From Myrica gale (Eukaryota; Streptophyta; Magnoliopsida; Fagales; Myricaceae): a stretch of 64,000 bases of DNA. The notes below the pieces were generated by a model, which saw nothing but the letters and a program-made list of their open reading frames with translations, ran no database searches and had not been told where the DNA came from. Positions 36,326 through 48,832 of this stretch are shown piece after piece; position 1 is the stretch's first letter; each line of letters begins with the position of its first letter. The translations under genes were made by a program, and so were the position numbers. Location: NCBI GenBank assembly GCA_963930655.1, contig OZ005602.1:1185501-1249500 (forward strand), in the 5' to 3' direction.

Positions 36326-39078
36326 GCATCCTCTATTAGACCAAGACAAGTTTGGAGCTCATCTTTCACTCTTAAGCTCAAATCAAGTTTAACTTTCAAC
36401 GTGAAGTGCATATTTGAAATGAATTGAAGTTGCAAAAAAATAAAAATAAAAATGGAATGAAAGTATACATACAAATCCTTGACCCTCACCCCCACTTACT
36501 TTTAAAAGCTAGTCCTAATTTTACTCTACTGTCTTTAAAATATTGTGATGCCATTCTTTTGATGGTTGATATAATTTGTCGAATTCTATATGGAATTCTA
36601 AGTTCTAAATGCCAATTTGCATGTCTTAAACAAAGATATCTAGTAATTCAAGATTAACTTTTTCGAATAATTAGTCCCTTTCTTTTCAGGAGTGATTAAT
36701 CCGCGATCAGCAGCTCAGCACAGTTAACTACATGTTATAGGACAGGATAGCATGATCAATATGACACCAGAATCATTTGATTGAATTTCTGAAAATAAAG
36801 TGATCAACCAAAAGGTTGAGAAGCTGTACAACTGTGCAATTTTTTTGTCCATTCCAAATTGTGATATCATAAATCACCAAATATATTCATAATTTTCTCC
36901 GAGAACATGATATTCCAAAGATAAGTCGAACCTATTTTCAAGCCAGAAAGGAGAAAAGAAGGAAATGTGATAAGGACGTATCCATATTATACAGTGCATA
37001 CACGACATATTAAATCAAACACGGGTGTCCTATTCGAGTTTTCTTATCAGTAAGATAAGCTGTTTTCCACTAAAGCTCGATTCTATTTGCCAACTATTCT
37101 TAGTAAAAGTAATGTCTGCCACTTCTTCTACTTCTGCCACTCCTTTCTCTATCACACTTAAATGCCTTTTTCCTTACTGCAATGCGTAGGTCGTCTCTAC
37201 TTAGCAACAAAAGCGTAGGTCGTCTCTATTTGTCAGCCTCCTGGTATACCAAGAAGAATATTAATTAAAAGATCCAGATGCTTAAGCAGTGGCACATAAT
37301 ATAGGACGACCTGCAGTTGGCTTTTAGCGAAGGGTGTGTGTATATATCACTGCACTAGTCTCAACGTTTCACTAGACTGAGCAACAGATACTTGTAAACC
37401 TTAAAAAAGATCAATTTTTTTTAATAAGCAAAAAGGTGGAAGGGGAGACCAAACGTGACCAATTTTTTACTGGACATGATCATAGAAGTTTGTTATCTGT
37501 TGTGATATGTTGGAATTGAATTATAACTACTAAATTTGAAATTTAAATTATCATCAATCTCACAAAAGTATAAAAAATCTTAATTACGAGTGATTTAATC
37601 CAAAAAAACTTCTTATCCCTAATCAAATTTCAAGCGAACGGCAAGATAAATTAAACCACCACTTCAGTAATTGTTAAAACAAATCAATTACAAAGCAAAA
37701 TTCGTCTTCTAATATGTAGTAGAGTACCATAGGGTTTAAGCCCATCAGGTCTACACTGCAGATTCAGTCAGACATTGGAATCCCCAGCGCGACCTGCTAG
37801 TCTGTGGACGGCAAAATCTGAAGAGAAAACAAGGATAAACAAGGTAAAGAGTAACAAGAGAAAGATCACCAAATTAAACTGATGTTATGTACGTGTTTCT
37901 GGGGCTCCAAAATATTTTGTTAGACCTACTTGTCTCGATGCCAATTTGAAAACTTCAGCATCAAAGGTGGGAAAATGGGGGACCCATGCATGTGATATTA
38001 CCATTAATGCAGGATACAACAACACGTATGGCTTATGTGGATATATATTACGTATATTAATGTTGTTGCCATAATTAAGATATATAGAACGTGTCAAGCC
38101 CATTGTGGCCCGTGGCAAATTGCTCAGCCTGTGTGTGCATCAGTGTCGGTCAGTGTTGGAAGTTCATATGGGAAAATGGTTCAATCAGATCGAGGCGAAT
38201 CAACAGTGGACCCATTAATTTTGGTAATTGAATATTCTTAAATGTAAGGTTCTGTTTATTGCTTTTTTGGTGTATATCAGCCGTCCAAACAAATTTTAGT
38301 TCAATCGGCTACATCCCCTAGACTTTAAACCTAGCTTCGTTCTAGAATTCAATGTCAAAGCTAAGATATGAGCAGGTGACTATATATTTAGGATAAGGTC
38401 GGATGCCTTTCATCTCTACCAGTAAAAAGCACGAAGAACATATATGGGAAGTCGGAAAGGGAAGAGAGAGAGAGACTGGAAAAGGTCATCACTAGTCATC
38501 CCTGTTAAGATGCATGCACGCAATGATACATATCTTTACTCTACATGCCAAACAGATCACCATATCGAGCATATTTAGAAACTTAAATTTTTGGTGAAGA
38601 AAATAATAATAAAATAATTTCAAAATCATCTTTTTTTTGTAGTTTAACTAATTCCCATAAAATGTTACTTTTTATTATTATTTTTTCAAAATTTAATAAA
38701 ATTTCAATCTATTTCAATTTTCACAAGTCACAATTAAAAAAAAAATAGTTTACAAACATATATGGCGTGGCCATGCGGCCGTTTGCTTCCTCTTTGTCTT
38801 TGCAACTTTTTTCGTGGCAAACTCCACTGATCCGTCAATTGCATGGCATGACGACAAGGGGTCTTATTGATCATGTGGTGAGATCTTGTTCATCATTAAT
38901 GAACGCAAAGATATTCTTGTTTGTGCGCCACAATGAGTCGACGGTGGGTCGACATCATGTGTTCCCAAAAGTAATTAGGTCATGGCTCATACAAAGATAC
39001 ATATATGTATATGGGAAATCTTTGTGTTGAAAACTAATTCCATGCACTTGATAAGTAGGTTTAGTTAATGCATAATTG
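36326..39078. other. Intergenic region
   Basis: No gene recognised. A short direct repeat (GCGTAGGTCGTCTCTA) occurs at about 37185 and 37212. The open frame 38767-39030 has no family resemblance. Confidence 0.4.
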
Positions 39079-39567
39079 CACATGCAGTCCTTTATGGTAT
39101 TGAAAAGTTGCAAAAAAAGTTCTTAAGATAAATAAAGATATGTGAGAGTCTTTATAGTTATGTTTCCGTTAAAATTTGGTCTCTCGATCCGTCAACCCCC
39201 GTCTCTTTCAATAAAGATAAATTTGTCTGCGTATTGATAAAGAGAAGTTAGAGAAGAACAATCTTGGGGTAAGAAAAGATACGTTAGGGTCTCTATGATT
39301 ATGGTTTCCGTTAAAATTTGGTCTCTCCATGCATCCCTGTATCTTTTGATAAAGGTAAATCTTTTCGCATATTCAAAAGAAGTTTGAGAAAAATAAGAAA
39401 TATGCTAATTTCCGTCCGAATTTACCCATTATCGAAAGAGACGGGATAGACGGAGGGACCAAATTTTAACAGAAACGTGACTATAAGGATCTAGATGTAT
39501 GTTTTCTTACTTCATAGACTTTTTTCTAACTTTTTAATATCATGGAACTACGGGTGCAAATTATACC
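39079..39567. repeat. Fold-back element with internal duplication
   Basis: The left arm (about 39079-39205) and right arm (about 39425-39567) are imperfect reverse complements: TCCGTTAAAATTTGGTCTCTC against the complement of GGACCAAATTTTAACAG, and TCTTTATAGTTATG against CGTGACTATAAGGA. The segment holding GTTTCCGTTAAAATTTGG also recurs as a direct copy near 39308, about 144 bases on, so part of the left arm was duplicated. Confidence 0.65.
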
Positions 39568-40079
39568 TTTATAAGTTAAAGCAAATAAGTCTTAGGCAGT
39601 ACATTCCTTGAATTCACTCACTAACTGCTCAATATCTGGATATGAGGCTGAAAATGGTTCCTTCAGTCGCAATGCTAATGATACGACCTGGAGTCAATAT
39701 ATTAGTGGACATGAATGGATCTATCTAATGATTATCACCACCAAAAATGTGGAGATTGTGATGTTTGTGGTGAGATTATGATCTACACGATCATGGTGTC
39801 CCAATGGTAGTGAATATTGGTGATTTGCATTTTGGTGCATCCATATATCTAGAATGAGTAATAAAATGTAGGAACCAAAAATGTACATTGCCACTAGCTA
39901 ATATAATGAAATTTTCTGATGATTTTGTATGCATCCATCTAATTAAATGAGTAAAAAAACAAAAACTACCCTATTGGAAGAAGTGTTTCCTCCTATATTT
40001 AATTTCCAATAATATTTTTTATATAACGAGAGAAATTAGAACATTCATTCACGTGTATTGATCTGCAAACTCCAAAGAG

Positions 40080-40207
40080 ACTAAATTGTCCACTGACTTG
40101 CCCCTAATTTAAGTCGCAAATTTTTTACGCAAGTACTGGTTTGAACCCCTGAATATGCGCTTAACTCACACTCTTAGAGGCTCCGCTGCCAATTGAGCCA
40201 CCAATGG
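40080..40207 (-). mobile_element. tRNA-derived SINE (head region)
   Basis: On the minus strand the box A TGGCTCAATTGG (40200-40189) matches TRGYNNARYNGG. A box B-like GGTTCAAACC (40147-40138) lies at tRNA-like spacing. The bases between do not form a complete tRNA and no acceptor stem closes, so this is a SINE head, not a functional tRNA. The body length and tail are uncertain. Confidence 0.55.
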
Positions 40208-40680
40208 GATAATTTCCAACAAATATTGGCTGCAAATAAGATGATGGAAATGTGTCTGTACGTTTTTTTGGTCTATGTTGGGGCAGCAAAGGCTATGTAA
40301 TGATAGGAAATAAGACTGTTTCTGGCCCTCTAAAATCTGAAACGTAGACTAACAAATAGTCTCTCATGTGACACAAAACCTTTTTGAAATGACAATGGAC
40401 CGACCCCGCTGGGTGGGTTACACTGTTCAAATGGCCCATATTTGGGCTAATTTGTGAAGGTGAGAGCCCACCACCATGACCATCCACTGCTTCCTCCAAC
40501 AAAACAGGCTTTTGCTCAGGCGGACACCCCACCTACCTGCACGATTCGTTTGCCTTCTGAGTTCCACCAACATCTTTTTTCTCACCCACCCAATGTACTG
40601 TATTTTGCGTACAAAGCTTAGCCTGCTTGTCAAATGGATTTTGGGCCTGGAACGAGGGGCTCGATCCCTAGAATAATTAA

Positions 40681-40876
40681 GGCTGCGTTTGCATCCTAAA
40701 ATTTTACACACTCTAAATTTTAACACAATAAAAAATTTCAATATAATCTCTCTCTCCCCCATCAAATCACTACTATTTACTACAAAAAATATAAAAAATT
40801 ACCTCTCTTCACTTTTTCACTAAACCCAATACCTAAAATTTTAACAACACTAAAATTTTACAACACAAACACACCC
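40681..40876. mobile_element. Tourist-like MITE
   Basis: About 196 bp flanked by TTAA on both sides (40677-40680, 40877-40880). The left end GGCTGCGTTTG and the complement of the right end GGGTGTGTTTG form inverted termini. Inner words TAAAATTTTA recur at both ends. AT-rich and non-coding. Confidence 0.65.
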
Positions 40877-41103
40877 TTAAAGTTACGTTTCCTTCAAAGT
40901 ATATTGTGGGCTTTACCACCTATAAAAAAAAATATAGTGGGCTTTGCACTTTAGGGAATAGATTTGGTGCGTCAAAAATTTGGGTCATTCCAATTTCAAA
41001 AGCGTAGTTTTGGCCCTTTAGCAAGCCATTGGGCTGAGGTTGGACACTTTCGCAAGATACAAAATTAGTGTTTACCAATTTGGTTGTAGGTTCGAATCTT
41101 ATC

Positions 41104-41642
41104 TAAGGTTGTGTAAATGTTTCGGTTCCAATCGAAATTTTCGGTTTTGGTATTGGTTTCGGCCATTTTCGATACTGAAATCGGATCCTATTTTAGGAGA
41201 ATTTCGGAACTGGAACCGGAAATTCCGGCGGAAATACTGAAAATTCCGATTCCGGTATAATTTTTAAAAATTTCAAAAAATATTATAATTTTAATTTACA
41301 ATTTGTCTCTTTCAATTTGGATTTTTGATGAATGTTTAGTTGTTTACTTATTTGTATGGTTAATTGTTTGTTAGTAGTTTTTTTGTAAATTTAATTTAGT
41401 TTTTTTATAATGTTTATTTTGTTTTGATTTATAGTTTATTTTGGCATCTTGAAATAGTGAAATATTGTTTCTAAATATATTTTTTAGGTCCACATAAGGA
41501 ACCGGAATTTTCGGTTCCGGTTCCAATTTTAGTTCCGTTCCGGTTTATTCCGGAACGGAACCGGAATAAAAAGTTTGGTTCCGGAGGATATCGGAACCGG
41601 AATGGCCAATTCCGGCTCCGTCCGTTCCGGTACCCACCATTA
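41104..41642. mobile_element. Non-autonomous hAT element, 539 bp
   Basis: Exact 8-bp direct repeats ATCTTATC at 41096-41103 and 41643-41650 flank an element whose ends, TAAGGTTGTGTAAA and (complement) TAATGGTGGGTACC, fit a worn hAT terminus of the TAGGGGTGGGCAAA type. The subterminal regions are packed with GGTTCCGG and GGAACCGG words in both orientations; the middle is AT-rich and carries no transposase. Confidence 0.75.
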
Positions 41643-42881
41643 ATCTTATCTCATGTGAGCGAATCCTTGGACTAATCGTTGCACTTCCAGTGGAGCCGGT
41701 GCGTGAAACACTACCCAATAGAAGATCTCACTCGATGAGTTAAGGGTTACCCACTAGATAGTTCTTACCTAATTATTAGTCATCTTCTAATTTGGTTATT
41801 TTAAACACATACACACATATATATTGAAAAACTACTTATTTTTATTATATTATTTAACTACCTGGAGATTTTAGTATGCTTCTTCTAGTTAGATTTGACT
41901 GCTGCCTAGAGAGAAAAAAAATATATAAATCTGACAGCTAATATCAACCACAAAAAATCGTTAAATCGACTTGGCAATCTCATATTAATGATTAGATTTT
42001 AATAAAACTTTATCTAAAAATATTTTTTTTTTGTAGTCAATCAAAATTGATAGTTGGAGTCAACAATATCTGTATAAGTTTTTTTTCTTTTTAAATACTA
42101 TAGTAAAGAGAAACTAAAAATTATTAATAAGTTTGAAGTCATCTCCAGGACTCACTAGCAGTAGAATTGGTGGCGGTTTAACGGTGACAGTGGGTGTTTA
42201 CCGCTCATAGCAAAGGGAGAGAGGATTGTAAGGGCTAGGGGTTCAAAAAAAAGGAGGGGAGAAGAGGTGGAAGACCAAAAAGATTCATTTGGCGGGGAAA
42301 TAATTATTCAAGTTTGTTACCTCTAGCCAAATCAAGAAAAATTAAAGCCTTAGATTTCGAGTTGCATTCTGGAATCTTTATACACATTCACGATTCATTG
42401 TAAGAACTCCAACTTTTTTCTTCTATCTGGTTCGTCGACAGAAAATAATTTAGTTGTTATTTTTCTTCTCTATGATTAATCTTGTGATTTGTGTGACTTT
42501 TCTTCGATCCGATTGTTCTCCTTAGTTGCATGACGTCCTTAATTATCTGGTTTTCTGGATTTTCTTTAAGTTTTTGCTTTAAATCTAATTTTGGTCTAAC
42601 ATTTCAGTTCCCCGAGCTTGTATGGGAAATTTTTAGAAACTAATGTACAATTGTGAGTGTTTCAATTCAGTTTTCTGTGTTTGGTCGTCTCAAACATACA
42701 TTGTCCTTAGTAACTATTCTTACAAGTCTCACCACAGGAAGATGCTGAAGCTAATGCCTTTTTTCCTTCATAAATACTAACAGTTGCACACGAAAAAAAA
42801 ACTTTGTTCCATAAGCTGGTCACAATAACTAAATCCTCCTTTTGAAATAGGTTTTGAATAACAGAATAATGGAAAATTGAA

Positions 42882-43215
42882 AATTTAGTCACTAGGTTTA
42901 TAGCACGCTTACAATTTAGTCACTATGTTTCATTTTTTGACTATATAGTTGTGACAATTTGGTCTTTCCGTCAAATCTCCGTTAATTTTTAACGGAATAT
43001 AATGCGGTAAACCGCTTCATGTAGTGGTCTTCGGCTTTATATTACATTTGCCACAACGTAAACAAACCGGTCGACCGCTATTCTGACTAAAAATTTAACG
43101 GAAGTTTGAAGGAAAGAACATATCGTCACAACTATGTACTTTCAGTGACTATATTGTTACAAAATGAAACCTAATGACTAAATCGTCTGTGTGGTATAAA
43201 CCTAGTGACTAAGGT
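42882..43215. repeat. Fold-back element
   Basis: Left arm opens TTTAGTCACTAGGTTTATA and the right arm closes with its near-complement TATAAACCTAGTGACTAA. Further inside, TTCCGTCAAATCTCCGTTAA pairs with the complement of TTTAACGGAAGTTTGAAGG. Arms of about 120 bases, spacer about 90. Non-coding. Confidence 0.75.
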
Positions 43216-43222
43216 GATTTTG

Positions 43223-43425
43223 GTTGTGGAAATATTGAGATTTTGAAAATTTTGGGTATTAGAGTTTGTGAAAAAGTATAGTATTTTATGAAAAAGTGAG
43301 GAGAAAAAAGATTTAATTGAATAGTATAATATTATTTTATAATTTAATGAGGAGAGAGATGTTATTTTATGATTGTTTGAAAATATTAAGGATTAAAAAA
43401 ATCGGAAAACAAACGCTCCGTAGAT
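43223..43425. mobile_element. Worn Tourist-like MITE
   Basis: AT-rich stretch with the same inner words as the other Tourist-like copies (GAAAATTTTGGGTATT, GTGAAAAAGT) and a right end CGGAAAACAAACGCTCCGTA, resembling the AAACAAACnC ends of that family. Target duplication not clear. Confidence 0.4.
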
Positions 43426-43589
43426 TGGCAATTTTCCGGACGGACAAACTATATTCGTTGCGACAATAAGTTGTTACGGCGGCTACATCATCGTTTTAAA
43501 AAGGCGATGAAGAAACTATTTCCGCAATTACACTGAACTGACCCAGAAATAAATGCCGACGTCATAGCTCACCACCCCATAAAAAAGTT

Positions 43590-43749
43590 TTTCGATCTGA
43601 GTTGGCTGTCCGACATTGCCGATGCCCTCTCCCCACTCTAATCCCTACCTCCCAACCATACCTTCTACTTATTAACACACAGTCACTGTCTTACACCCTT
43701 CTCTTCAACCATTTTGCTGTACGCATTGGCGCTCTCTCTAGCACAAGGG
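43590..43749 (+). promoter_or_regulatory. Probable ENR 5' leader exon
   Basis: Pyrimidine-rich leader about 1 kb upstream of the ENR start codon, ending CACAAGG before GTAAAGC. A leader intron to an acceptor near 44710 or 44736 is inferred. Plant housekeeping genes often have such introns. Confidence 0.4.
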
Positions 43750-44747
43750 TAAAGCTCTCCTATACTCTCTCTTGCCCTCTGCAATTGTCTTTGTCTGGTG
43801 TTCTCGTCGCTTAAATTGTTCGACTTTGTTAAGGTTACAACAATGCCGCGTTTTACTTGATCTGTGTTGGTGTGTCTCTGGATTCCGCTTAAACTTTTAT
43901 GCGGATTCATGGGCTTTGGTTTCCTGGGGTTCTGTTAGGTTTTCCACTGCTGTGTGCCAAACTAAGGGTTACTTGCTTTTCTTAGCGTAATATACCCGCA
44001 TCAGGCGCTTGGTAATGGTAGCGTTTAATGATTTGAAGTAAAAGACCGAAACTTTGAGTGCCAGTCAGTCTTTTGGACTATACTTCTTCGTTTTCTATTT
44101 TGGATTTTGTAACGATAAAAAACAACCTAATTAATTACTTGGGAGACTGAAATGTAGTTACCTTGAAGTTATTATTTGCTTTCAAGTAGTTGCTATAATC
44201 TTGGCCATGACGTCTATCTGCTTTTACTGTGATGTCTCAAATCAGGACTATGGACTCTTAATTTTGATAATTTTTTATATGCAACGTGAATCTGCTGTAA
44301 TCATCCGAATCCAAGAAATTTTTATTATCCTCGTTTTGTAATCCTGGTTCGTTCAGCCAAAGGAGCTCTATCTTGGTTTATTTATTCGACTTAAACTAGA
44401 GCAGAAGCTGGGCATGCAAGGATATTTTGAGATATTTGAGGAATTTGTTTTTGGAAGACAAACAAATTAGCTCATACCTTTTTTCCCGGGTTTTTTTGTG
44501 TGGGGGTGGGGATGGGTATGTTACATGTGGCATGAATGATATTATACTTATCATCTGGTGTAATAAGTTTGTAAGTATTTGTTAGTAAACTGAAGAATTC
44601 CCATGACTCCCGCCCTCCCCATTGTAGTTTTGAGCTCGTTGGCATTTGGATTTGTGGGATCTTTCAGACATTACTTTCCGTATTAATAGAGTTGCCCTTA
44701 CTTCATGTAGATTTCTATTCTCCCCTGCAAAATATCAGTTAGTTGAG

Positions 44748-47700
44748 ATGGCAACAACAGCAGCATCTAGCCTGCAAATTGCAGCGGCAAGACCCTGTAT
44801 TTCTTCTTCTAACAGACTTTTCAAGGGATGTACTACATTTCTTGGTGGTAATACCAGGCTAGCTTCCTGGAGTAAGCTTGCAAGTGCGTGCCATATTTCA
44901 TCTGCACAGCTTTTCCACAGGAGCCTTACATCATCCTCCACTAGAGCCGATATGGTTGTTACTAGAGCAATGTCTGAAGCTAGCGAAAACAAGCCTGATT
45001 CTGGTTTGTGCATTGATTTGAAAGGTCAGTTCGCAATATTTTCTTTCCCCCCTAACTTGGCGTTCCTGATCTTTTGCATGTATGTAACTAACTTCCAGTC
45101 CTTTTTTTTCTTGATATGATACTACGCAATGGTAGTGAAAACATCAATCAATACTTACGTGGACTTCATAGATCACTAGATGAAAAGATAACATTTCATA
45201 GAGAATTACTGCAAAGGTGATTTACTGTACCACAAGAAAGTTGGAAACTAAAGAGGCTTGGCTAAATGCCATCATTGTAAGAGTAAGATATTAGCCACGC
45301 CTACAAGACCACCTTTCAAGCGTATACATGTCCCGGCTATTAACTATCCACCAAGCTTATACTAACTACAGGTCGAAATATGCATTCATCTTTAAACAAA
45401 AGATAAGAAAAGACTGTAAAACCAGGATGACTACTCTGTGTAGGTAAGAGGGCATTTGTTGCTGGTGTAGCTGATGACAATGGATATGGTTGGGCGATAG
45501 CAAAATCCCTTGCTGCTGCGGGTGCCGAAATTCTCGTGGGCACATGGGTGCCTGTAAGTAATCAGCCTGATCTTCAGCACTGTACATTGCAGTTCTTCTT
45601 TTCTTTTCTTTTTTGGTTTTCTCGAAGAGTTTCCCAGACTTGTGGTTTTGTATAGTTGCTGACTAGAAGCTTTGTTTCTAGGCTTTGAACATTTTTGAAT
45701 CCAGCCTGCGACGCGGAAAGTTTGACGAATCACGTGTGTAAGTTTTTTTTATTCGAGAAACAGGTTAATACTTGGAAATGGCCTCTACTAACAAGGAATT
45801 TGGTGATTCAGGTTGCCGGATGGCTCTTTGATGGAGATTACTAAAGTATATCCTTTGGATGCAGTCTTTGACAACCTTGAGGACGTACCTGAAGATGTAA
45901 TGGAGAGATCTCTAGTTTACCCAAAGAAAATATGAAATACATCAATAGTATCCTCATAAACAAGTAATGCAATGATGTTACTTCTGCAGGTAAAAGCAAA
46001 TAAACGTTATGCAGGATCAAGTAATTGGACTGTTCAGGTATTACTCTTATTATTCCCCTTTGTGATTATATTTGCGCAAATGTGTTTTTCCAAAACTTTT
46101 GTACCATTTATTGGAGTTTGAGAAAAGCTTTGAGGTCATAAAGGAACAGTCTAGTTGAATTTGACTGAAATGTCAACATCAAAGTCACGTAAGACGTGGC
46201 ACTTTCGATAGGTAGTGCACTTGTATGAATAAACATAGTTGTATGGCACACGAACTATTCGAAGGTGGAATCCAAGATGAAAATCAGTATCATTTCCACC
46301 TGTCTTTGATCTTTTTCATCTCTTTTCCTTGCTACTTAAAATGCAGGTAGAGTGATTTATCTGAGCAATTGGATTTTTGGGTAGGCCTGCTAAGTTAGCA
46401 CTGAATATTTGTCTGGAACTTTAAGGAGTCGTACTTACATGTTGCTGTTCTCTTGGCGACAGTGTAGAGATAGTCCGTGCTATGGAATTTTGTCAAGAAA
46501 CAAATATTTGATGACGTATATTGTTTACTGCCTTCATAATTCGATAGTACTAAGTTCTTGTTGAAATGGAAAAAGCTTAGTAGGAGGTGGCGAAGGTTAC
46601 TACTCTGCTGTTCTTAGTTCATGACAGCACATCTCTTACCTATTATACGTGTCTTATCTCCAATCAGAAAACCAAATTCTTAGCTTTCAATTAGAAAACC
46701 AAATTTTTAGTTTCAGATGCTGCAACTCATCTGTCATAATTTGGACGGTTGCCTTCTGATGATTTGCCTTTTGCCCTCAAATTCTCCAAGCAATGACGTT
46801 GTACAGCTATGCTCTGTGGAATGTTCTGGTGATATGTTAATCTGATTTATCCAAAACTGTGCACTAAAAATATTTACTTTTTATGTTGGGATATACAGAC
46901 ATCTAAAATTATCAAATAAGACAGCAATGCTAACGTTCTGCCTGCTCAAAATTGTTTTGCAGGAAGTTGCTGAATCTGTGAAGAAGGACTTTGGCAGCAT
47001 CGACATACTTGTTCACTCACTAGCAAATGGGCCAGAGGTATAGTTGTTCTAATAGTGGTATAGATTCATGTCGTTTAACTAGGAATTAAACGAGCAGTCA
47101 CCTCTTAATAGGTCACAAAACCTTTGTTGGAGACATCAAGGAACGGATATCTTGCAGCATTATCTGCATCAAGTTACTCCTATGTTTCTTTATTGAAGCA
47201 TTTCCTTCCAATAATGAATCCAGGCACACTTCTATGCTCAATCATCCAACTGTGATTTGTTTTCTTCTTCTTCTTCTTGGCTCTTCACTCTCTTAATTGT
47301 AGAAGATTACTGTGATGGGAAGACCTTGTGGAATCGATATATGCTTGTTTCTGTTACAGGTGGCGCTTCACTTTCTCTTACGTATATTGCTTCTGAGAGG
47401 ATCATTCCTGGGTATGTCTGTCATGCATTGATTGCTTCACGGATCTTGTTTACATAGTTTTCACTTCTGATAAGGTGATGGGATTTTGATGTATCATACA
47501 CAGATATGGTGGAGGCATGAGTTCTGCAAAAGCTGCTCTTGAGAGTGACACACGAGTAAGTTTGCATTTGTCGTCTACCTATGCCTTCTACTTTTAACTG
47601 GTAAAATCTTTAACTTGCTTGATATGTTTATGGCAACTTGTTGATTCAATTCAGGTGCTTGCTTTTGAAGCGGGTAGAAAACGCAAAATCAGGGTCAATA

Positions 47701-48832
47701 CAATATCTGCTGGTACCCTGGCTCTGTCTCTACGTTTTCTGTTTTTTTTTTCTTGAAGTAAAATTAAGTGTTCCTTTTCTCTCGGTTCTTTATGTTTATC
47801 CCACTGTCCCTAAGATACTTTGCATTATTGAACCATCACCAGTATTGCCAATGCTCTACACGTCTCAGTTGTCTATAAGTAAATCATCCAAAAGAGGTGC
47901 TATTTATGTTTAGTTTTTTCATTGCATCATTTCAACTATATTTTCTGGAGAGACTATTCCTTCAACCCATCTCCCTATCTCGATCAATCATGAACAAGGT
48001 TCCTTATTGACCTAGCCAAAGGTGCTTTAACTGGCTCGTTCTCTTCTTTGGATCGTGATTTTAACCTCTTTAACTTTAATAAATTAGGCTCGTTTCTAAA
48101 ATGAACGATTTCTACCTGTTTGGAAATCGTGCGTACCTCTTTTCTTTATTTAGCAACGTCTTAATTATTCCCAATGCAGCTAACTATTAATCGAATTATT
48201 CCCAATGCTCGTTTCTAAAATGAATGATTTCTACCTGTTTGGAAATCGTGCGTACCTCTTTTCTTTATTTAGCAACATCTTAATTATTCCCAATGCAGCT
48301 AACTATTAATCGAATTATATTGGGATATTAATGTTTTCATAATCCTATTCATTGATGTCGGTCCCTATTTTCGGAGCCACTACTAGTTTTAAGTCTTGGC
48401 ATCAGGACCTGGTTGTCCTCTTTGGATCGCCAGTACCTGCATTTGCTTAGGTTTAATTGTCTTTTGGTTTTGGTCCTCAGGTCCCTTAAGGAGCCGTGCT
48501 GCAAAAGCAATTGGGTTTATTGATATGATGATTGACTATTCATCAGCCAATGCACCTCTGCAAAAAGAACTATCCGCAGGTCAGTTTCTAAAGCTTCCTT
48601 GCCCTTCAATATATGTGCTTGATTCCTCTTTCTATTGTTTTAATACATCTTACTGAGTCCAAAAACTGATTAAACAGAGGAGGTGGGGAACACGGCTGCC
48701 TTTCTATCATCGCCTTTAGCTTCTGCCATCACCGGTGCTGTTATATATGTTGACAATGGCCTGAATGCAATGGGTGTGGGTGTTGACAGTCCAATATTTA
48801 AGGACCTTAACATTCCAAAAGATCAGCACTAG
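44748..48832 (+). CDS. MOD1: Enoyl-[acyl-carrier-protein] reductase (NADH), chloroplastic
   Basis: Plastid FabI-type enzyme that reduces trans-2-enoyl-ACP with NADH in the last step of each fatty acid elongation cycle. Twelve coding exons: 44748-45024, 45444-45553, 45682-45737, 45812-45896, 45990-46037, 46963-47037, 47112-47223, 47360-47411, 47504-47555, 47655-47712, 48481-48579, 48678-48832 (TAG). Phases all agree; 392 residues, close to Arabidopsis MOD1. The N-terminal about 75 residues are Ser/Ala/Arg-rich, a transit peptide. NAD-binding [10 protein letters not shown] at 100-109; SSNWTVQE follows the plant-type insert; catalytic Tyr273 and Lys281 in [10 protein letters not shown]-terminal [19 protein letters not shown]. 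Intron 7 uses a GC donor. Where Arabidopsis has SAGPLGSRAAK, this protein has an Arg in place of the Gly after GPL, near the substrate loop. Intron 10 carries a tandem duplication. Start is the ATG beginning the transit peptide. Confidence 0.96.
48088..48318. repeat. 119-bp tandem duplication in ENR intron 10
   Basis: Copies 48088-48206 and 48207-48318 differ at only about two positions (AACGATT/AATGATT, AACGTCTT/AACATCTT). A recent duplication confined to the intron. Confidence 0.95.

Noticed and set aside
35920..36380. Solo LTR around the 47-bp minisatellite
   Set aside because: TGTTAAAG start and TTTCAAC-like end can be imagined, but no matching target duplication was found.
40138..40200. 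Functional tRNA gene
   Set aside because: Box A and box B are present but the arms do not pair as a tRNA; a SINE head explains it better.
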